Positions 31,581 to 39,622 of a stretch of 40,392 bases of DNA are shown here, in pieces. Origin of the DNA: Lentisphaeria bacterium (lineage in GTDB: Bacteria; Verrucomicrobiota; Lentisphaeria; Victivallales; Victivallaceae); the NCBI GenBank assembly GCA_017443585.1, contig JAFSYV010000181.1, forward strand, positions 1 through 40,392, written 5' to 3'. Position numbers and translations under genes: made by a program. How positions within the stretch are numbered: position 1 is the stretch's first letter; every line of letters begins with the position of its first letter. The notes beneath the pieces were generated by a model. That model was given only the letters and a program-made list of their open reading frames with translations. It ran no database searches and was not told where the DNA came from.

Positions 31581-32804
31581 TCATTCATTTTTGAATGTAT
31601 CTGAAACCGCGGCGACGACGGTCCCGCCTTTCCCCGCGATCCGGATGTTGTCGAGGAACAGCCCGGCGGTCTGCACCGTGTCGGTTTGGAGAACGACCCC
31701 TTCGTTGGACGAATCGCAGACCAGAACGTCGGCGATCATGGAATCTTTCAGGGAGCCGCCGAGAAGGATCGCGTTCTTCGCCCTGGAGTGGACCGCGGTT
31801 ATCTGAATGTCCGAAGTGTCCCCCAGGGGGGAGGAGCCGCCGTACTGCCGGTCGCCGATCTTGACGGCGGCTTTCGCCTGAAGCCCCGCCGGAGAAGTGT
31901 CCATCACATTGCCGATCTGGATGTGATGCAGTTTGACGCCGCCGTTGTTCAGCAGCCGGAGGATATGATGGCCCCCCGCACAGTAACCGCGGACATTGCG
32001 GATGGAGATGTTGCACGTGTCGGCGCTCCCCGGTTCGGGCGAACCGCCGTAAAATTCGAAGGTCTCCATGAGCCCGGATGCTCTGACCCTGCTGCCCAGC
32101 GCCGTAAGGGCGACCAGATCGTCGCCGGTGTGTCCGGTGATGTTTTCGATGGTGATATCCCGGCAGCCTCTTCTCAGATCCAGACCGTCCCGGTTGCGGA
32201 TCATTTCCGGTTTCCCGTCGATCACGACTCTTTCTTCGGAGCTGAAACGCAGATCCCGGACGAGGCCTCTCCGGCAATACTCCAGAGAGACCGCCCAGGC
32301 GTGGGAATCGACCATGGTCAGATTGGTGATGGAAAAATCGGTGACTTTCACCAGCAGGATCCCGATGTTCCGCCAATCGCTTTTCTGTGGCACATCCTTT
32401 TTCCCGGCGTCCGTCCCGTAGGTATGCACGCCGAGGGTCTTTCCGCTGTCGCCCGTGGCCCGCGGATGGTCGGCGCCCTCCAGAACGGCACAGCCTTCAC
32501 CGATGATATGGATACCCGCAAGCTCCCCGACCTCCGGATCTCCGGCAATGCAGTTGGCGCTGCGGATCCAGTTGTCCCGGGCATCGTCCGACAGTTTGAT
32601 CCGGCAGTTCACGATGTGGAGCACCGTCCCCGCCGGCAGGAGGATCGCCGAGTCGATCAGCCAGTGGTCCCTTCCGGAGCGTGCGTCGGGGCGCCGTCTG
32701 GAGATCCTGACGACCCCGCCGCATTTCCGGGCGTCTTCGACGGCGGCGTTGATCCGTTCGATGTCGGAGCCTTCGTAATCATTCGGGTCGGTGCAGTTCA
32801 TCAT
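31581..32804 (-). CDS. Right-handed beta-helix protein (GH28/pectate-lyase-like superfamily)
   Basis: A 407-residue protein. The start [12 protein letters not shown] has GGAGG five bases upstream. It opens like many glycosidase beta-helices ([19 protein letters not shown]), then [15 protein letters not shown], and repeated helix rungs such as [68 protein letters not shown]. The [10 protein letters not shown] step resembles the catalytic Asp-Asp pair of polygalacturonase-like GH28 enzymes (N-x-D..DD), so it may be active. No signal peptide is visible, which would place it in the cytoplasm. It lies right after the fucosidase-like remnant and before the pseudopilin in the operon facing the GntR/LacI regulator. 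Confidence 0.78.
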   Translation of the reverse strand: MMNCTDPNDYEGSDIERINAAVEDARKCGGVVRISRRRPDARSGRDHWLIDSAILLPAGTVLHIVNCRIKLSDDARDNWIRSANCIAGDPEVGELAGIHIIGEGCAVLEGADHPRATGDSGKTLGVHTYGTDAGKKDVPQKSDWRNIGILLVKVTDFSITNLTMVDSHAWAVSLEYCRRGLVRDLRFSSEERVVIDGKPEMIRNRDGLDLRRGCRDITIENITGHTGDDLVALTALGSRVRASGLMETFEFYGGSPEPGSADTCNISIRNVRGYCAGGHHILRLLNNGGVKLHHIQIGNVMDTSPAGLQAKAAVKIGDRQYGGSSPLGDTSDIQITAVHSRAKNAILLGGSLKDSMIADVLVCDSSNEGVVLQTDTVQTAGLFLDNIRIAGKGGTVVAAVSDTFKNE

Positions 32805-32832
32805 ATGATCCTCCGGGTTGCGTTTTGACATG

Positions 32833-33074
32833 TCACTTCAGGAACAGCTCCGCCACGGGCACGAGGCAGTTTTCGGGCGAGGAAACGGGCAGGGCCAGCC
32901 GCAGCGCCCCATCTTCCGGATCCCGGGGCCCGTGGATGTTGCCGGGGAGCGTCTCGGTGAAGCGGATCTCGGAACCGTCGTGGAGGAACTGGGCGTAGTC
33001 CACCTTTCCGGCCAGGTTGGGCAGATTGATGCGCCGAACCTGCCGGCATCGAACCCGTCGTAATATCTTTCCAT
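32833..33074 (-). pseudogene. Alpha-L-fucosidase (GH29)-like remnant with frame break
   Basis: The ATG at 33074 has a strong AAGGAG site and reads MERYYDGFDAGRFG before that frame becomes noise. One frame over, the sequence continues in a protein-like way, RINLPNLAGKVDYAQFLHDG, SEIRFTE, LRLALPVSSPENCLVPVAEL, FLK and a stop. YAQFLHDGSEI and the PVxELFLK end closely resemble the C-terminal beta domain of GH29 fucosidases. The rest of such an enzyme (about 400 residues) is missing. The likeliest history is loss of the catalytic domain by internal deletion, leaving the start, ribosome site and tail. A small intact gene with one sequencing error is the alternative. It sits at the head of the operon, so its old start region still serves the downstream genes. 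Confidence 0.6.
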
Positions 33075-33142
33075 AAAAAACTCCTTGCGCGCCGGACGGG
33101 AGCGTACATGATCCCCCCTCGCGTTGTTGCTGTCGGGCGAAT

Positions 33143-33157
33143 AATGAATCATTCATT
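33143..33157. promoter_or_regulatory. Operator O1: perfect 15-bp palindrome
   Basis: AATGAAT-C-ATTCATT, symmetrical around base 33150. It lies downstream of the predicted start point of the minus-strand operon (near 33171), where a bound regulator would block elongation or initiation. It is identical in arms to O2, 92 bases away. Confidence 0.75.
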
Positions 33158-33177
33158 TTCACGTTCCGGCCGCCGTA

Positions 33178-33206
33178 AATATACACCGGATCTTCTTTCA
33201 AATCAA
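33178..33206 (-). promoter_or_regulatory. Predicted promoter for the fucosidase-remnant/beta-helix operon
   Basis: Minus strand TTGATT (33201-33206), 17 bases, TATATT (33178-33183). The leader to the first ATG is about 100 bases and contains O1. Confidence 0.6.
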
Positions 33207-33234
33207 GAAGGGGAAAAAGAAATTTTGCAACTTT

Positions 33235-33249
33235 AATGAATTATTCATT
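33235..33249. promoter_or_regulatory. Operator O2: perfect 15-bp palindrome at the regulator's promoter
   Basis: AATGAAT-T-ATTCATT, symmetrical around base 33242. It touches the -35 box of the regulator's promoter (33249-33254), so binding should repress the regulator's own gene. Confidence 0.75.
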
Positions 33250-33277
33250 TTACTTGTTCCCGATGTTGTGCTATATT
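33249..33277 (+). promoter_or_regulatory. Predicted promoter for the GntR/LacI-type regulator
   Basis: TTTACT (33249-33254), 17 bases, TATATT (33272-33277). The start point near 33284 gives a leader of about 20 bases. Confidence 0.6.
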
Positions 33278-33303
33278 ATCGAAACGACATGGAGAGAACG
33301 CCG

Positions 33304-34362
33304 ATGAGCAAAGAAAATGAGATCGCCGCCTTCCTCGAAGAAATGATATTCGGGGGGAAACTCGGTCCGGGAATGAAGGTGCCTTCCAGTTACGAACTTG
33401 CGGAACGCTTCGGGACCGCCAAGGAAACCGCCAACAAGGCTCTGGCCGGTCTGGTGTCGCGGGGAGTCCTCGAACGTACTCATGGACGGGGCGGCACCCG
33501 GGTGGTTTCTCCGCAGCCCTTCCGGGGGATCATCGGGTTCAAACTGGTCCTCCTGTCGGCGGGGCCTTTCTGCTCCCGGATCATGCGCGGCGCCGCCCGG
33601 GCGGCCGCTTCACGGAATTACGGACTCTGGTATTTCGAATTCGAACTGCCGGAAGAGGAACATTGGAAAAAAATCGCCCGCTCCGGCGTCAAGGGGGTTC
33701 TTCACGCCTCCTCGGCCCTGCCGGGGGAAGATTTCCCCCTTCCCGCCCTGCAGATCCTCCGCAGCGAGGCGGAGAACCGCGTGACTTCGGACGAGATCGC
33801 CGGAGGGCGCATGGCAGCGGAGCTTTTTCTGCGCAACGGCCACCGGAACGTGGCGGTCCTCCATGATTTTCCGGACGACACGGCGGGAACGCGCATCGAA
33901 GGCTTTGCCGGAGCCATGAAAGAGGCGGGACTGGAGCCGCGGATCATCCGGGTCCCGCCGCACGGGGAAATGAATCCGGGAGCGGTGTGCGAAGAACTCC
34001 GGCTCCTCCGGCGCGAAGTCACCGGACTCTTCTGCTACTCCGACGCCGTCGCGCTGCAGATGCTCATTTATCTCCAATCCCGGGGGATCCGGGTCCCGGA
34101 GGATCTTTCCATCTGCGGTTACGGCAACATGAGGGACATGCCTCACATTTTCCCTCTGACCACGGTGGAGCAGTTCCCCGAAAACCTCGGATTCTTCGCC
34201 TGCAACAAGCTGATCGACATCATCGAGGGAAAGACGGAGCTGCCCGTCCGGTTCACGGTCCCGGTGGAACTCATCAATCCCAGAGCCACGATGGGGCCGG
34301 TCCCGCCGCCTGCGAAGGAAGATCCCCGGGGCTTGCGCGGCCCGGCGGGGCCCCGTTCCTGA
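33304..34362 (+). CDS. GntR-type HTH / LacI-type sensor transcription regulator
   Basis: A 352-residue chimera. Residues 1-70 are a GntR winged helix: ENEIAAFLEEMIFGGKLGPG, MKVPSSYELAERFGTAKETA, NKALAGLVSRGVLERTHGRG. Residues about 75-335 are a periplasmic-binding-protein-like sensor as in LacI (IGFKLVLLSAGPFCSRIMRG; TSDEIAGGRMAAELFLRNGHRNVA; GLFCYSDAVALQMLIYLQSRG; LSICGYGN; PLTTVEQ). This architecture is that of AraR-type sugar repressors. The ATG at 33304 is fixed by GGAGAG seven bases before it; the in-frame ATG at 33289 lies on top of that site. Two palindromes, O1 and O2, flank the divergent control region, so it probably represses itself and the minus-strand glycan operon until a sugar binds. 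Confidence 0.88.
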   Translation: MSKENEIAAFLEEMIFGGKLGPGMKVPSSYELAERFGTAKETANKALAGLVSRGVLERTHGRGGTRVVSPQPFRGIIGFKLVLLSAGPFCSRIMRGAARAAASRNYGLWYFEFELPEEEHWKKIARSGVKGVLHASSALPGEDFPLPALQILRSEAENRVTSDEIAGGRMAAELFLRNGHRNVAVLHDFPDDTAGTRIEGFAGAMKEAGLEPRIIRVPPHGEMNPGAVCEELRLLRREVTGLFCYSDAVALQMLIYLQSRGIRVPEDLSICGYGNMRDMPHIFPLTTVEQFPENLGFFACNKLIDIIEGKTELPVRFTVPVELINPRATMGPVPPPAKEDPRGLRGPAGPRS

Positions 34363-34604
34363 CTGTTCCCCGCCCGGAGACGCAAAAATTCCGGGAGGCT
34401 CCGTTTCCTTTGCCGGTCGGCTGCAGACGCAGCCCGGCAGGGACGCGGGCGAAGCGGCGACGCGCAGCAATCCGGCATCGAGGCTTTTCGCTTTTCCCCG
34501 CACCGCACGCCTTGAGCACGTTTGCAGAGCGCTCGTGAAGACTTGGAGGAACCGTTTTCCGGCCGATATGGGGGACAAAACCTTCCGAAAAAAGGCTTCA
34601 TGAG
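34363..34604. other. Intergenic segment, no recognisable gene
   Basis: Between the regulator stop and the next promoter lies a 240-base GC-rich stretch with no ribosome site or convincing gene. Both strands have open frames here with Arg/Ser/Cys-rich, non-protein-like translations (for example ALQTCSRRAVRGKAKSLDAG on the minus strand). It contains a small GGCTGC/GCAGCC inverted repeat near 34420-34440. The uninterrupted frames and unusual composition are compatible with a dispersed non-coding repeat element, which cannot be tested from one window. Confidence 0.3.
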
Positions 34605-34633
34605 TTGAATTTGCAGGACAACTGTGGTATATT
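34605..34633 (+). promoter_or_regulatory. Predicted promoter for the CE15 / beta-helix unit
   Basis: TTGAAT (34605-34610), 17 bases, TATATT (34628-34633), about 50 bases before the ATG at 34684. Confidence 0.65.
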
Positions 34634-34683
34634 ACTGCGGAAAACGCAAGCGGAGGGAATAAACTCCCGGAAAGGAAACCGAC

Positions 34684-35949
34684 ATGGATACGAAAATCCC
34701 GGACATCAGACCGAACTACTTCGAAGCCAACTACGACAAGACGAAGATCGCCCCCTATACGCTGGAAGATCCGCTGACCTTCCTCGACGGGCGCAAGGTG
34801 ACGACGCCCGCGGAGTGGGAACTGCGGCGGCAGGAAATACTCGGGATCTTCGCCGGGGAAATGTACGGCCAGGAGCCGCCCGCGCCGGAACAGCTCCTCA
34901 TCGAGAAGATCGAGGAAAAGCCCGACGCCATGGGGGGATTCGCCGTCCGCGCCCAGTACCGGATGCGCTTCTCGCCCGACGGCAAAGGCGGCGAGATCCA
35001 CTGGCTGCTGGTCCGGCCCCGGTATGCCGCGAAGCCGGTCCCTCCGATCCTCTTCCTCAACTTCGCGGGGAACCACGCGTATCTCCCGGACGAGGAGGTG
35101 GTCATCCCCGAGATGTGGAGCCACAGGCTGCCCTCCCACCGGGTGGAGGAGGCGCGGGGGACCCGCTGCGACCCCAACTCCGTCGGTCACTTCCCCGTGG
35201 CGCTGCTCATCGCCGCCGGGTACGCCGTATTGACCGCCTGCTACTGTGAGGTCTCGCCCGACCCCCACCCGAATGAACCCGAGGAACAGTTCAAACAGCA
35301 GAACTTCGCCTACACCGGCGTCTTCGACCTCTGGGGCAAACGAGACGAAAGCCGGACCGACAACATCACCGCCCTGGGCGCGTGGGCGTGGGCCCTTTCC
35401 CGCGGGCTGGATCTGGCGGAAAGGATCCCCGAACTGGACGTTTCGCGGTCCATCGTCACCGGCTGTTCCCGGCTGGGGAAGACCGCTCTTCTGGCGGCGG
35501 CGCGGGATACCCGGTTCGCGGTGTGCGTCCCCAACCAGTGCGGCGCGGGCGGCGCCACCCTGGCGAAACGGGACTACGGCGAGAACGTCGCCACCGAAAC
35601 GCGGATGTTCACCCACTGGTTCTGCAAGGCCTACAAGAAATATGAACGCAATCCGGCACAGCTCCTGACCTTCGACCAGCATCTGCTGCTGGCGGCGGTG
35701 GCCCCGAGAAGACTCCTCATCGAAGGGTACGACTCCCCGTGGTTCGACACCGAGGGGGAATATCTCGCCTGCAAGGCGGCTTCGCCCGTCTGGGAACTGC
35801 TGGGGAAGAAGGGGCTCCCCGAAGGGCCCTTCCCGGAGGATTTCGACACCTCGCTCATCGGCGAAGATCTGGGCTACTACCACCGCGCCGAGGATCACGG
35901 CCTCGCCGCCTTCGACTGGTGGCAGCTGATGAGATTCACCCAACGGTAA
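34684..35949 (+). CDS. CE15-like glucuronoyl esterase
   Basis: A 421-residue protein. The CE15 nucleophile motif GCSRLGK is at 260-266 with Ser262, and the catalytic His405 is in EDHGLAAFDW. VPNQCGAGGA follows the nucleophile strand as in the family. Upstream, LNFAGNHAYLPDEE, GYAVLTACYCEV and LGAWAWALSRGLDL match the CE15 core. These enzymes break ester links between lignin or other groups and 4-O-methyl-glucuronic acid on xylan. Members are usually exported, but no signal peptide is visible here (MDTKIPDIRPNYFEANYDKT). The start has a GGAAA-type site. It is cotranscribed with an exported beta-helix protein 13 bases downstream. Confidence 0.85.
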   Translation: MDTKIPDIRPNYFEANYDKTKIAPYTLEDPLTFLDGRKVTTPAEWELRRQEILGIFAGEMYGQEPPAPEQLLIEKIEEKPDAMGGFAVRAQYRMRFSPDGKGGEIHWLLVRPRYAAKPVPPILFLNFAGNHAYLPDEEVVIPEMWSHRLPSHRVEEARGTRCDPNSVGHFPVALLIAAGYAVLTACYCEVSPDPHPNEPEEQFKQQNFAYTGVFDLWGKRDESRTDNITALGAWAWALSRGLDLAERIPELDVSRSIVTGCSRLGKTALLAAARDTRFAVCVPNQCGAGGATLAKRDYGENVATETRMFTHWFCKAYKKYERNPAQLLTFDQHLLLAAVAPRRLLIEGYDSPWFDTEGEYLACKAASPVWELLGKKGLPEGPFPEDFDTSLIGEDLGYYHRAEDHGLAAFDWWQLMRFTQR

Positions 35950-35962
35950 AGGAAGAGGGAAG

Positions 35963-38395
35963 ATGCGTCTCGAACTCACGGTCCCCGCAATTCTGCTGGC
36001 GGTGACGGCGGCGCTCTCCGGAGCGGAAGTCCCGAAATTCGGCGCGGGCGAGATGCTCACCCCCGCCCGGACCTTCTACGTCTCCACGAAGGGCAGCGAC
36101 AAAAACGACGGCAAAACCTTGCAGACCGCGTGGAAAACCGTCGAACGCGGCTGCCGCGAGCTGCGCGCCGGGGACACGCTCCTCATCGACGAAGGGGAAT
36201 ACCGGACGCGGGAGGCGCGGCTCAACGTCAAGGACCACACCGTCGGCTTTGCGGAACAGTGCGGGAAGCCCGGAGCCCCCATCCGGATCGCGGGGATGCC
36301 GGGGAAAAAAGTCGTCCTCACGGGCGCGGACTTTCTGCCCAATCCCCCCAGGCCGGTCGAAGGAAGGGTCTATGAGTTCAAGGTGAAAAAGCCCCCCGTC
36401 TACGATACCGTCATGGAAAGCCCCTCCGGGATCAAGCTCCAGCGGGTGTTCACGCCGGAAACTTTGAAGGAATATCCGGGGACCTGTTACTGGGACGACA
36501 AGGGCAGGCTGCTGGTCCATTACGCGGCGGAGGATCAGCAAGGCGTCCGGGTGGCCCGGGACCGCATCGGGCTCCGGATCCACGGCAGTTACGTGCTGGT
36601 GGAAAATCTGACCTTCACTTACTACTACGAGGGGATCTACATGCGGATGAACATGCCGTACGAAAAGAACGCCGCCGAACACATCACCATCCGGAACTGC
36701 AAGTTCCTCCACAACTACAAGAACGGCTTCGTCAACGACGGCGCCTCCTTCTCGCTCTTCACCAAAAACGCCGGCATGCGGAACGGGGAATACGGCACGG
36801 TCATGATGATGGGCCTGGGCCACGACAACCTCTATACCGGCAACTGGTTCGGTCCCGGCCCCTACACCACGCGCCAGCGGGAGCCCTACGCCTACAATTA
36901 CACCCTCGGCCAGTACGGCTGGAGCAAATCTTCCGTCCGGAACCATGTCGTCGGCAACGTGCTGGAGGACAAGCTCTCGTTCCGCTGGAAGGCTCAGGCG
37001 AAGGACGCCCTCTTCGAGGACAACATGTGCTACGGCCGCTATCACACCGAAAGTCCGCTTCTGCCGATCACGGTCAGGGGCAACTGGTTCGGCGGCGGCA
37101 TCAGCCAGAAGGGCCTCGGCGGCGACCTCTGGAACGACAGCTACAAGGGCACCCCCATCGTGTTCGAGGGGAACGTCCGCGACCGAAAGGAGTTCAAGCC
37201 CCGGAACAAGATCGTCTTCGAAGCGGAAAAACTCCGGATGGAAGCGCCGAAAATAAGATTCCCTGCCGTGACCTTCGCCGACCGGCGGGTGAAATTCATC
37301 GAACATGACGGCGTCGCGATCCTCTGGACCACCCCCGAATGCGATGGCTGGGGAACGGTCGCATACCGGGAAAAAGGGAGCAGCCGGGAAAGACGCGTTT
37401 CCGCGAAGCGTCAGGGCAGCCGTCACGAGATCGGCCTCGGCGGCCTGAAGCCGGACACGGAATATGAGTACAAACTCTATTTTTCCGGCCGACGGGGCCA
37501 GAAGGCAAGTTCGACCTGGGCCTCGTTCCGCACGGCGAAAACCGCCCGGAGCCCCAAGGTGCTCGAAGTCGGCCCCGGCAAGCTGACTCTGAACGAGGCG
37601 GCGCTGGCGGTCCTGCCCGGCGACACGGTGAAACTTCTCCCCGGCACCCACACGGGCCAGTTCATCCCCGCCCGCAGCGGCCTGCCGGGAAAACCCATCA
37701 CGCTCAAGGGTGAAAAGGGCGCGGTGATCGACGGACAGCTCTTCTACAATCCCCTCATCAACCTGACCGACCGGAAACACATCATCGTCGACGGCATTTC
37801 CTTCATCCGGCCCGAGTGCATCACCCGCGCCGGGGTGATCGTCGCCCGGAACGCTTCCGACGTGACCGTCCGGAACTGCCGGGCGGACTATCACTGGGAA
37901 GCGGGGCCCATGATCCGGGGCTTCAACTGCCGCAACATCCTTTTCACCAACAACATCAGCAACGGGGGCGATTATCCCGTCTCCCTGAGCGGGACCAACA
38001 TCACCGTTTCCCGCAACACCATCGTGAACGCCACCATGTACAGCACCAGCTTCTGGCACAACTCCGATCTGACCGTCACGGACAACATCTTCTGTCGCCC
38101 CTGCGTCCCCCAGAAACGCAACACGGCGCTCGCCTTCTTCGACATCCGGGGGAAAATCGTCAGCGACGGGAACGTTTTCTGGTCGCCAGTCAAGGAGCAC
38201 CCCGTGGGCGGTACTATCCACAACCTCGCGGCGAAGATTTTGAAGAGTTCCAAGACGCTGGAGGAGTGGCGAAAGGTCTCCGGCATGGACAAACACAGCA
38301 TCCACGCCGACCCGATGTTCGTCGATTACGAGAAGGGAGATTTCCGGCTGAAACCGGGCTCTCCGGCTCAGGGCAAAGGCGCGGTTCTGCCGTAA
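35963..38395 (+). CDS. Exported double beta-helix protein with fibronectin III-like insert
   Basis: An 810-residue protein with signal peptide MRLELTVPAILLAVTAALSG. It begins like DUF1565/NosD-type polysaccharide-related helices (FYVSTKGSDKNDGKTLQTAW, LRAGDTLLIDEGEY). The first right-handed beta-helix spans about residues 35-420 (ENLTFTYYYEGIYM, EHITIRNCKFLHN, NLYTGNWFGPGP). A fibronectin III-like domain follows (about 440-525: GVAILWTTPE, LKPDTEYEYKLYFSG). A second helix runs to the end (about 530-810: LTLNEAALAVLPGDTVKLLPG, DVTVRNCRADYHW, NILFTNNISNGGDY). It may be a polysaccharide lyase or a glycan-binding scaffold; catalytic residues are not obvious. It probably acts with the CE15 esterase on uronic-acid-containing glycans. 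Confidence 0.8.
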   Translation: MRLELTVPAILLAVTAALSGAEVPKFGAGEMLTPARTFYVSTKGSDKNDGKTLQTAWKTVERGCRELRAGDTLLIDEGEYRTREARLNVKDHTVGFAEQCGKPGAPIRIAGMPGKKVVLTGADFLPNPPRPVEGRVYEFKVKKPPVYDTVMESPSGIKLQRVFTPETLKEYPGTCYWDDKGRLLVHYAAEDQQGVRVARDRIGLRIHGSYVLVENLTFTYYYEGIYMRMNMPYEKNAAEHITIRNCKFLHNYKNGFVNDGASFSLFTKNAGMRNGEYGTVMMMGLGHDNLYTGNWFGPGPYTTRQREPYAYNYTLGQYGWSKSSVRNHVVGNVLEDKLSFRWKAQAKDALFEDNMCYGRYHTESPLLPITVRGNWFGGGISQKGLGGDLWNDSYKGTPIVFEGNVRDRKEFKPRNKIVFEAEKLRMEAPKIRFPAVTFADRRVKFIEHDGVAILWTTPECDGWGTVAYREKGSSRERRVSAKRQGSRHEIGLGGLKPDTEYEYKLYFSGRRGQKASSTWASFRTAKTARSPKVLEVGPGKLTLNEAALAVLPGDTVKLLPGTHTGQFIPARSGLPGKPITLKGEKGAVIDGQLFYNPLINLTDRKHIIVDGISFIRPECITRAGVIVARNASDVTVRNCRADYHWEAGPMIRGFNCRNILFTNNISNGGDYPVSLSGTNITVSRNTIVNATMYSTSFWHNSDLTVTDNIFCRPCVPQKRNTALAFFDIRGKIVSDGNVFWSPVKEHPVGGTIHNLAAKILKSSKTLEEWRKVSGMDKHSIHADPMFVDYEKGDFRLKPGSPAQGKGAVLP

Positions 38396-38430
38396 CCGCC
38401 CCGCCGCGTTTCACCGCGCGGGAACGTTCC

Positions 38431-39426
38431 TCAATCGCTCCCGGGACGGCGCAGACGGGGCGTGAGGAAGAGGGCGGCACGACTGTCGGCGGGCACACCT
38501 TCGATGCGGCGGAAAAGTTCCCGGCAGGCCAGTTCCGCCAGCATTTCCGCGCCCGTGTCGATGACGGCCGCCTCGGGCCGGATCCCGGCCAGCAGATCCT
38601 CGGAACTGTTGCCGCAGACCAGGAGCGGAAATCCAGGCTCCTCCCGGAACCGGTGCAGGACAAGACTCAGCGAAGGAAGCAGAAAACACTCCGGCAGAAA
38701 GATCCCGTCGAAAGAGGCGAACCGGCCTTCGGCGGCCGCCGCCGTAAAAATCCTTTCGAGCTCCCGGTGCCCCAGCTGTTCCACACAGGCGGTCTCGAAA
38801 TTCAGGACCGTACAAGGAGCCTCCGCGGAAAAACATTCGAACCTGAAGCCCTCGCAGCGGGCCCGGAGCCCGGGATTTTCCCCCCGCAGGCCGATCACGG
38901 CGCAGTTGCGGCATCCCCTTTCCAGCAGGTATCTGGCCGCCAGACGGCCCGACTGTTCGTTGCCCATGAGCACAGAAGTTTCCTCCCCGCCGGAAGCGTG
39001 GCTGTTCAGCCACACGTGGGGGATCTTTTCCACCGCTCCGGCCAGTTCCGGGTCGGCCAGACGGAAACCGCAGAGGATGACTCCCGCGATTCTTTCCTGA
39101 AGCGCCTTGCGCTCGAACTCGGCGCCCGAAATGTCCGCAGGCAGCAGCAGCAGCTCCCATTTCCGGCCGAAAAGCTGAAGGATCTTCCTGAGCTGGTCGA
39201 AAAAATCCCGGCAGTACAGCTGCCGTTGGGGCATGAGCAAGGCGATACAGTTCCCCCGTGTCCGACCCCGCCGGGGCGGCATGCTCCCGGCAAAGACCCT
39301 CAAAACACGCTTTCTCGTCTCCTCTTTCATTCCCGGCAGACCGTTGACCGCCCGGGAAACCGTGGCCGGCGAGACTCCCGCCAGCTCCGCCGCTCTGCGT
39401 ACCGTCATACCTTTTTTTCCGTTCAT
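38431..39426 (-). CDS. LacI-family transcription regulator
   Basis: A 331-residue repressor. Residues 7-30 are the LacI helix-turn-helix MTVRRAAELAGVSPATVSRA followed by VNGLPGMKEETRKRV. The sensor domain has ALLMPQRQLYCRDFFDQLR, IAGVILCGFRLADPEL, GNEQSGRLAARYLLERGCRNCAVIGL and VIDTGAEMLAELACREL. The ATG at 39426 has AAGGAA upstream; the frame is open further but lies in the control region. The hinge-helix segment (VFAGSMPPRRGRTRGN) is poorly conserved compared with LacI's LNYIPN form. It is transcribed divergently from a DapA/NanA-family aldolase gene and is the likely regulator of it, with a direct repeat between them. Confidence 0.9.
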   Translation of the reverse strand: MNGKKGMTVRRAAELAGVSPATVSRAVNGLPGMKEETRKRVLRVFAGSMPPRRGRTRGNCIALLMPQRQLYCRDFFDQLRKILQLFGRKWELLLLPADISGAEFERKALQERIAGVILCGFRLADPELAGAVEKIPHVWLNSHASGGEETSVLMGNEQSGRLAARYLLERGCRNCAVIGLRGENPGLRARCEGFRFECFSAEAPCTVLNFETACVEQLGHRELERIFTAAAAEGRFASFDGIFLPECFLLPSLSLVLHRFREEPGFPLLVCGNSSEDLLAGIRPEAAVIDTGAEMLAELACRELFRRIEGVPADSRAALFLTPRLRRPGSD

Positions 39427-39457
39427 ATCCCGTTCCTTTCCGTGATTCCCGCAACTT

Positions 39458-39485
39458 AATATAGATGCAAAAATATGAATTTCAA
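39458..39485 (-). promoter_or_regulatory. Predicted promoter for the LacI-family regulator
   Basis: Minus strand TTGAAA (39480-39485), 16 bases, TATATT (39458-39463). Confidence 0.65.
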
Positions 39486-39507
39486 GATGATACATCCGGA
39501 TAAAGTT

Positions 39508-39527
39508 AATGTTTCGTAAATGTTTCG
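39508..39527. repeat. Direct repeat AATGTTTCG x2, period 11: candidate LacI-regulator site
   Basis: AATGTTTCG occurs at 39508-39516 and again at 39519-39527, one helical turn apart, in the 74-base space between the two divergent promoters. Upstream of both -35 boxes it could be an operator, although LacI-type operators are normally inverted repeats. Confidence 0.4.
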
Positions 39528-39558
39528 GAAAATTTTTGCTTTTTTTCCCTTTTCCGGG

Positions 39559-39587
39559 TTGCAGAATTCCCGCCGCCGCCGTATATT
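39559..39587 (+). promoter_or_regulatory. Predicted promoter for the DapA/NanA-family gene
   Basis: TTGCAG (39559-39564), 17 bases, TATATT (39582-39587); the ATG is 36 bases downstream. Confidence 0.65.
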
Positions 39588-39622
39588 TATCCGGAACATA
39601 AATTCAACGAAGGAGTAAAAAA

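Noticed and set aside
31582..31597. Inverted repeat CATTCA-TTTT-TGAATG at the end of the beta-helix gene
   Set aside because: Although it resembles the operator arms, the half-sites face the other way and the spacing is 4 rather than 1, and it lies within and at the end of a coding region; probably chance.
33289..33303. ATG at 33289 as start of the GntR/LacI regulator
   Set aside because: It is only about 5 bases from the predicted transcript start and overlaps the GGAGAG that serves the ATG at 33304.
33610..36060. An 816-codon open frame on the minus strand spanning the regulator, the intergenic segment and the CE15 gene
   Set aside because: Antisense to two well-supported genes; composition is not protein-like.
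35936..38305. A 789-codon open frame on the minus strand
   Set aside because: Antisense to the exported beta-helix gene with its signal peptide and repeats; no start signals of its own.
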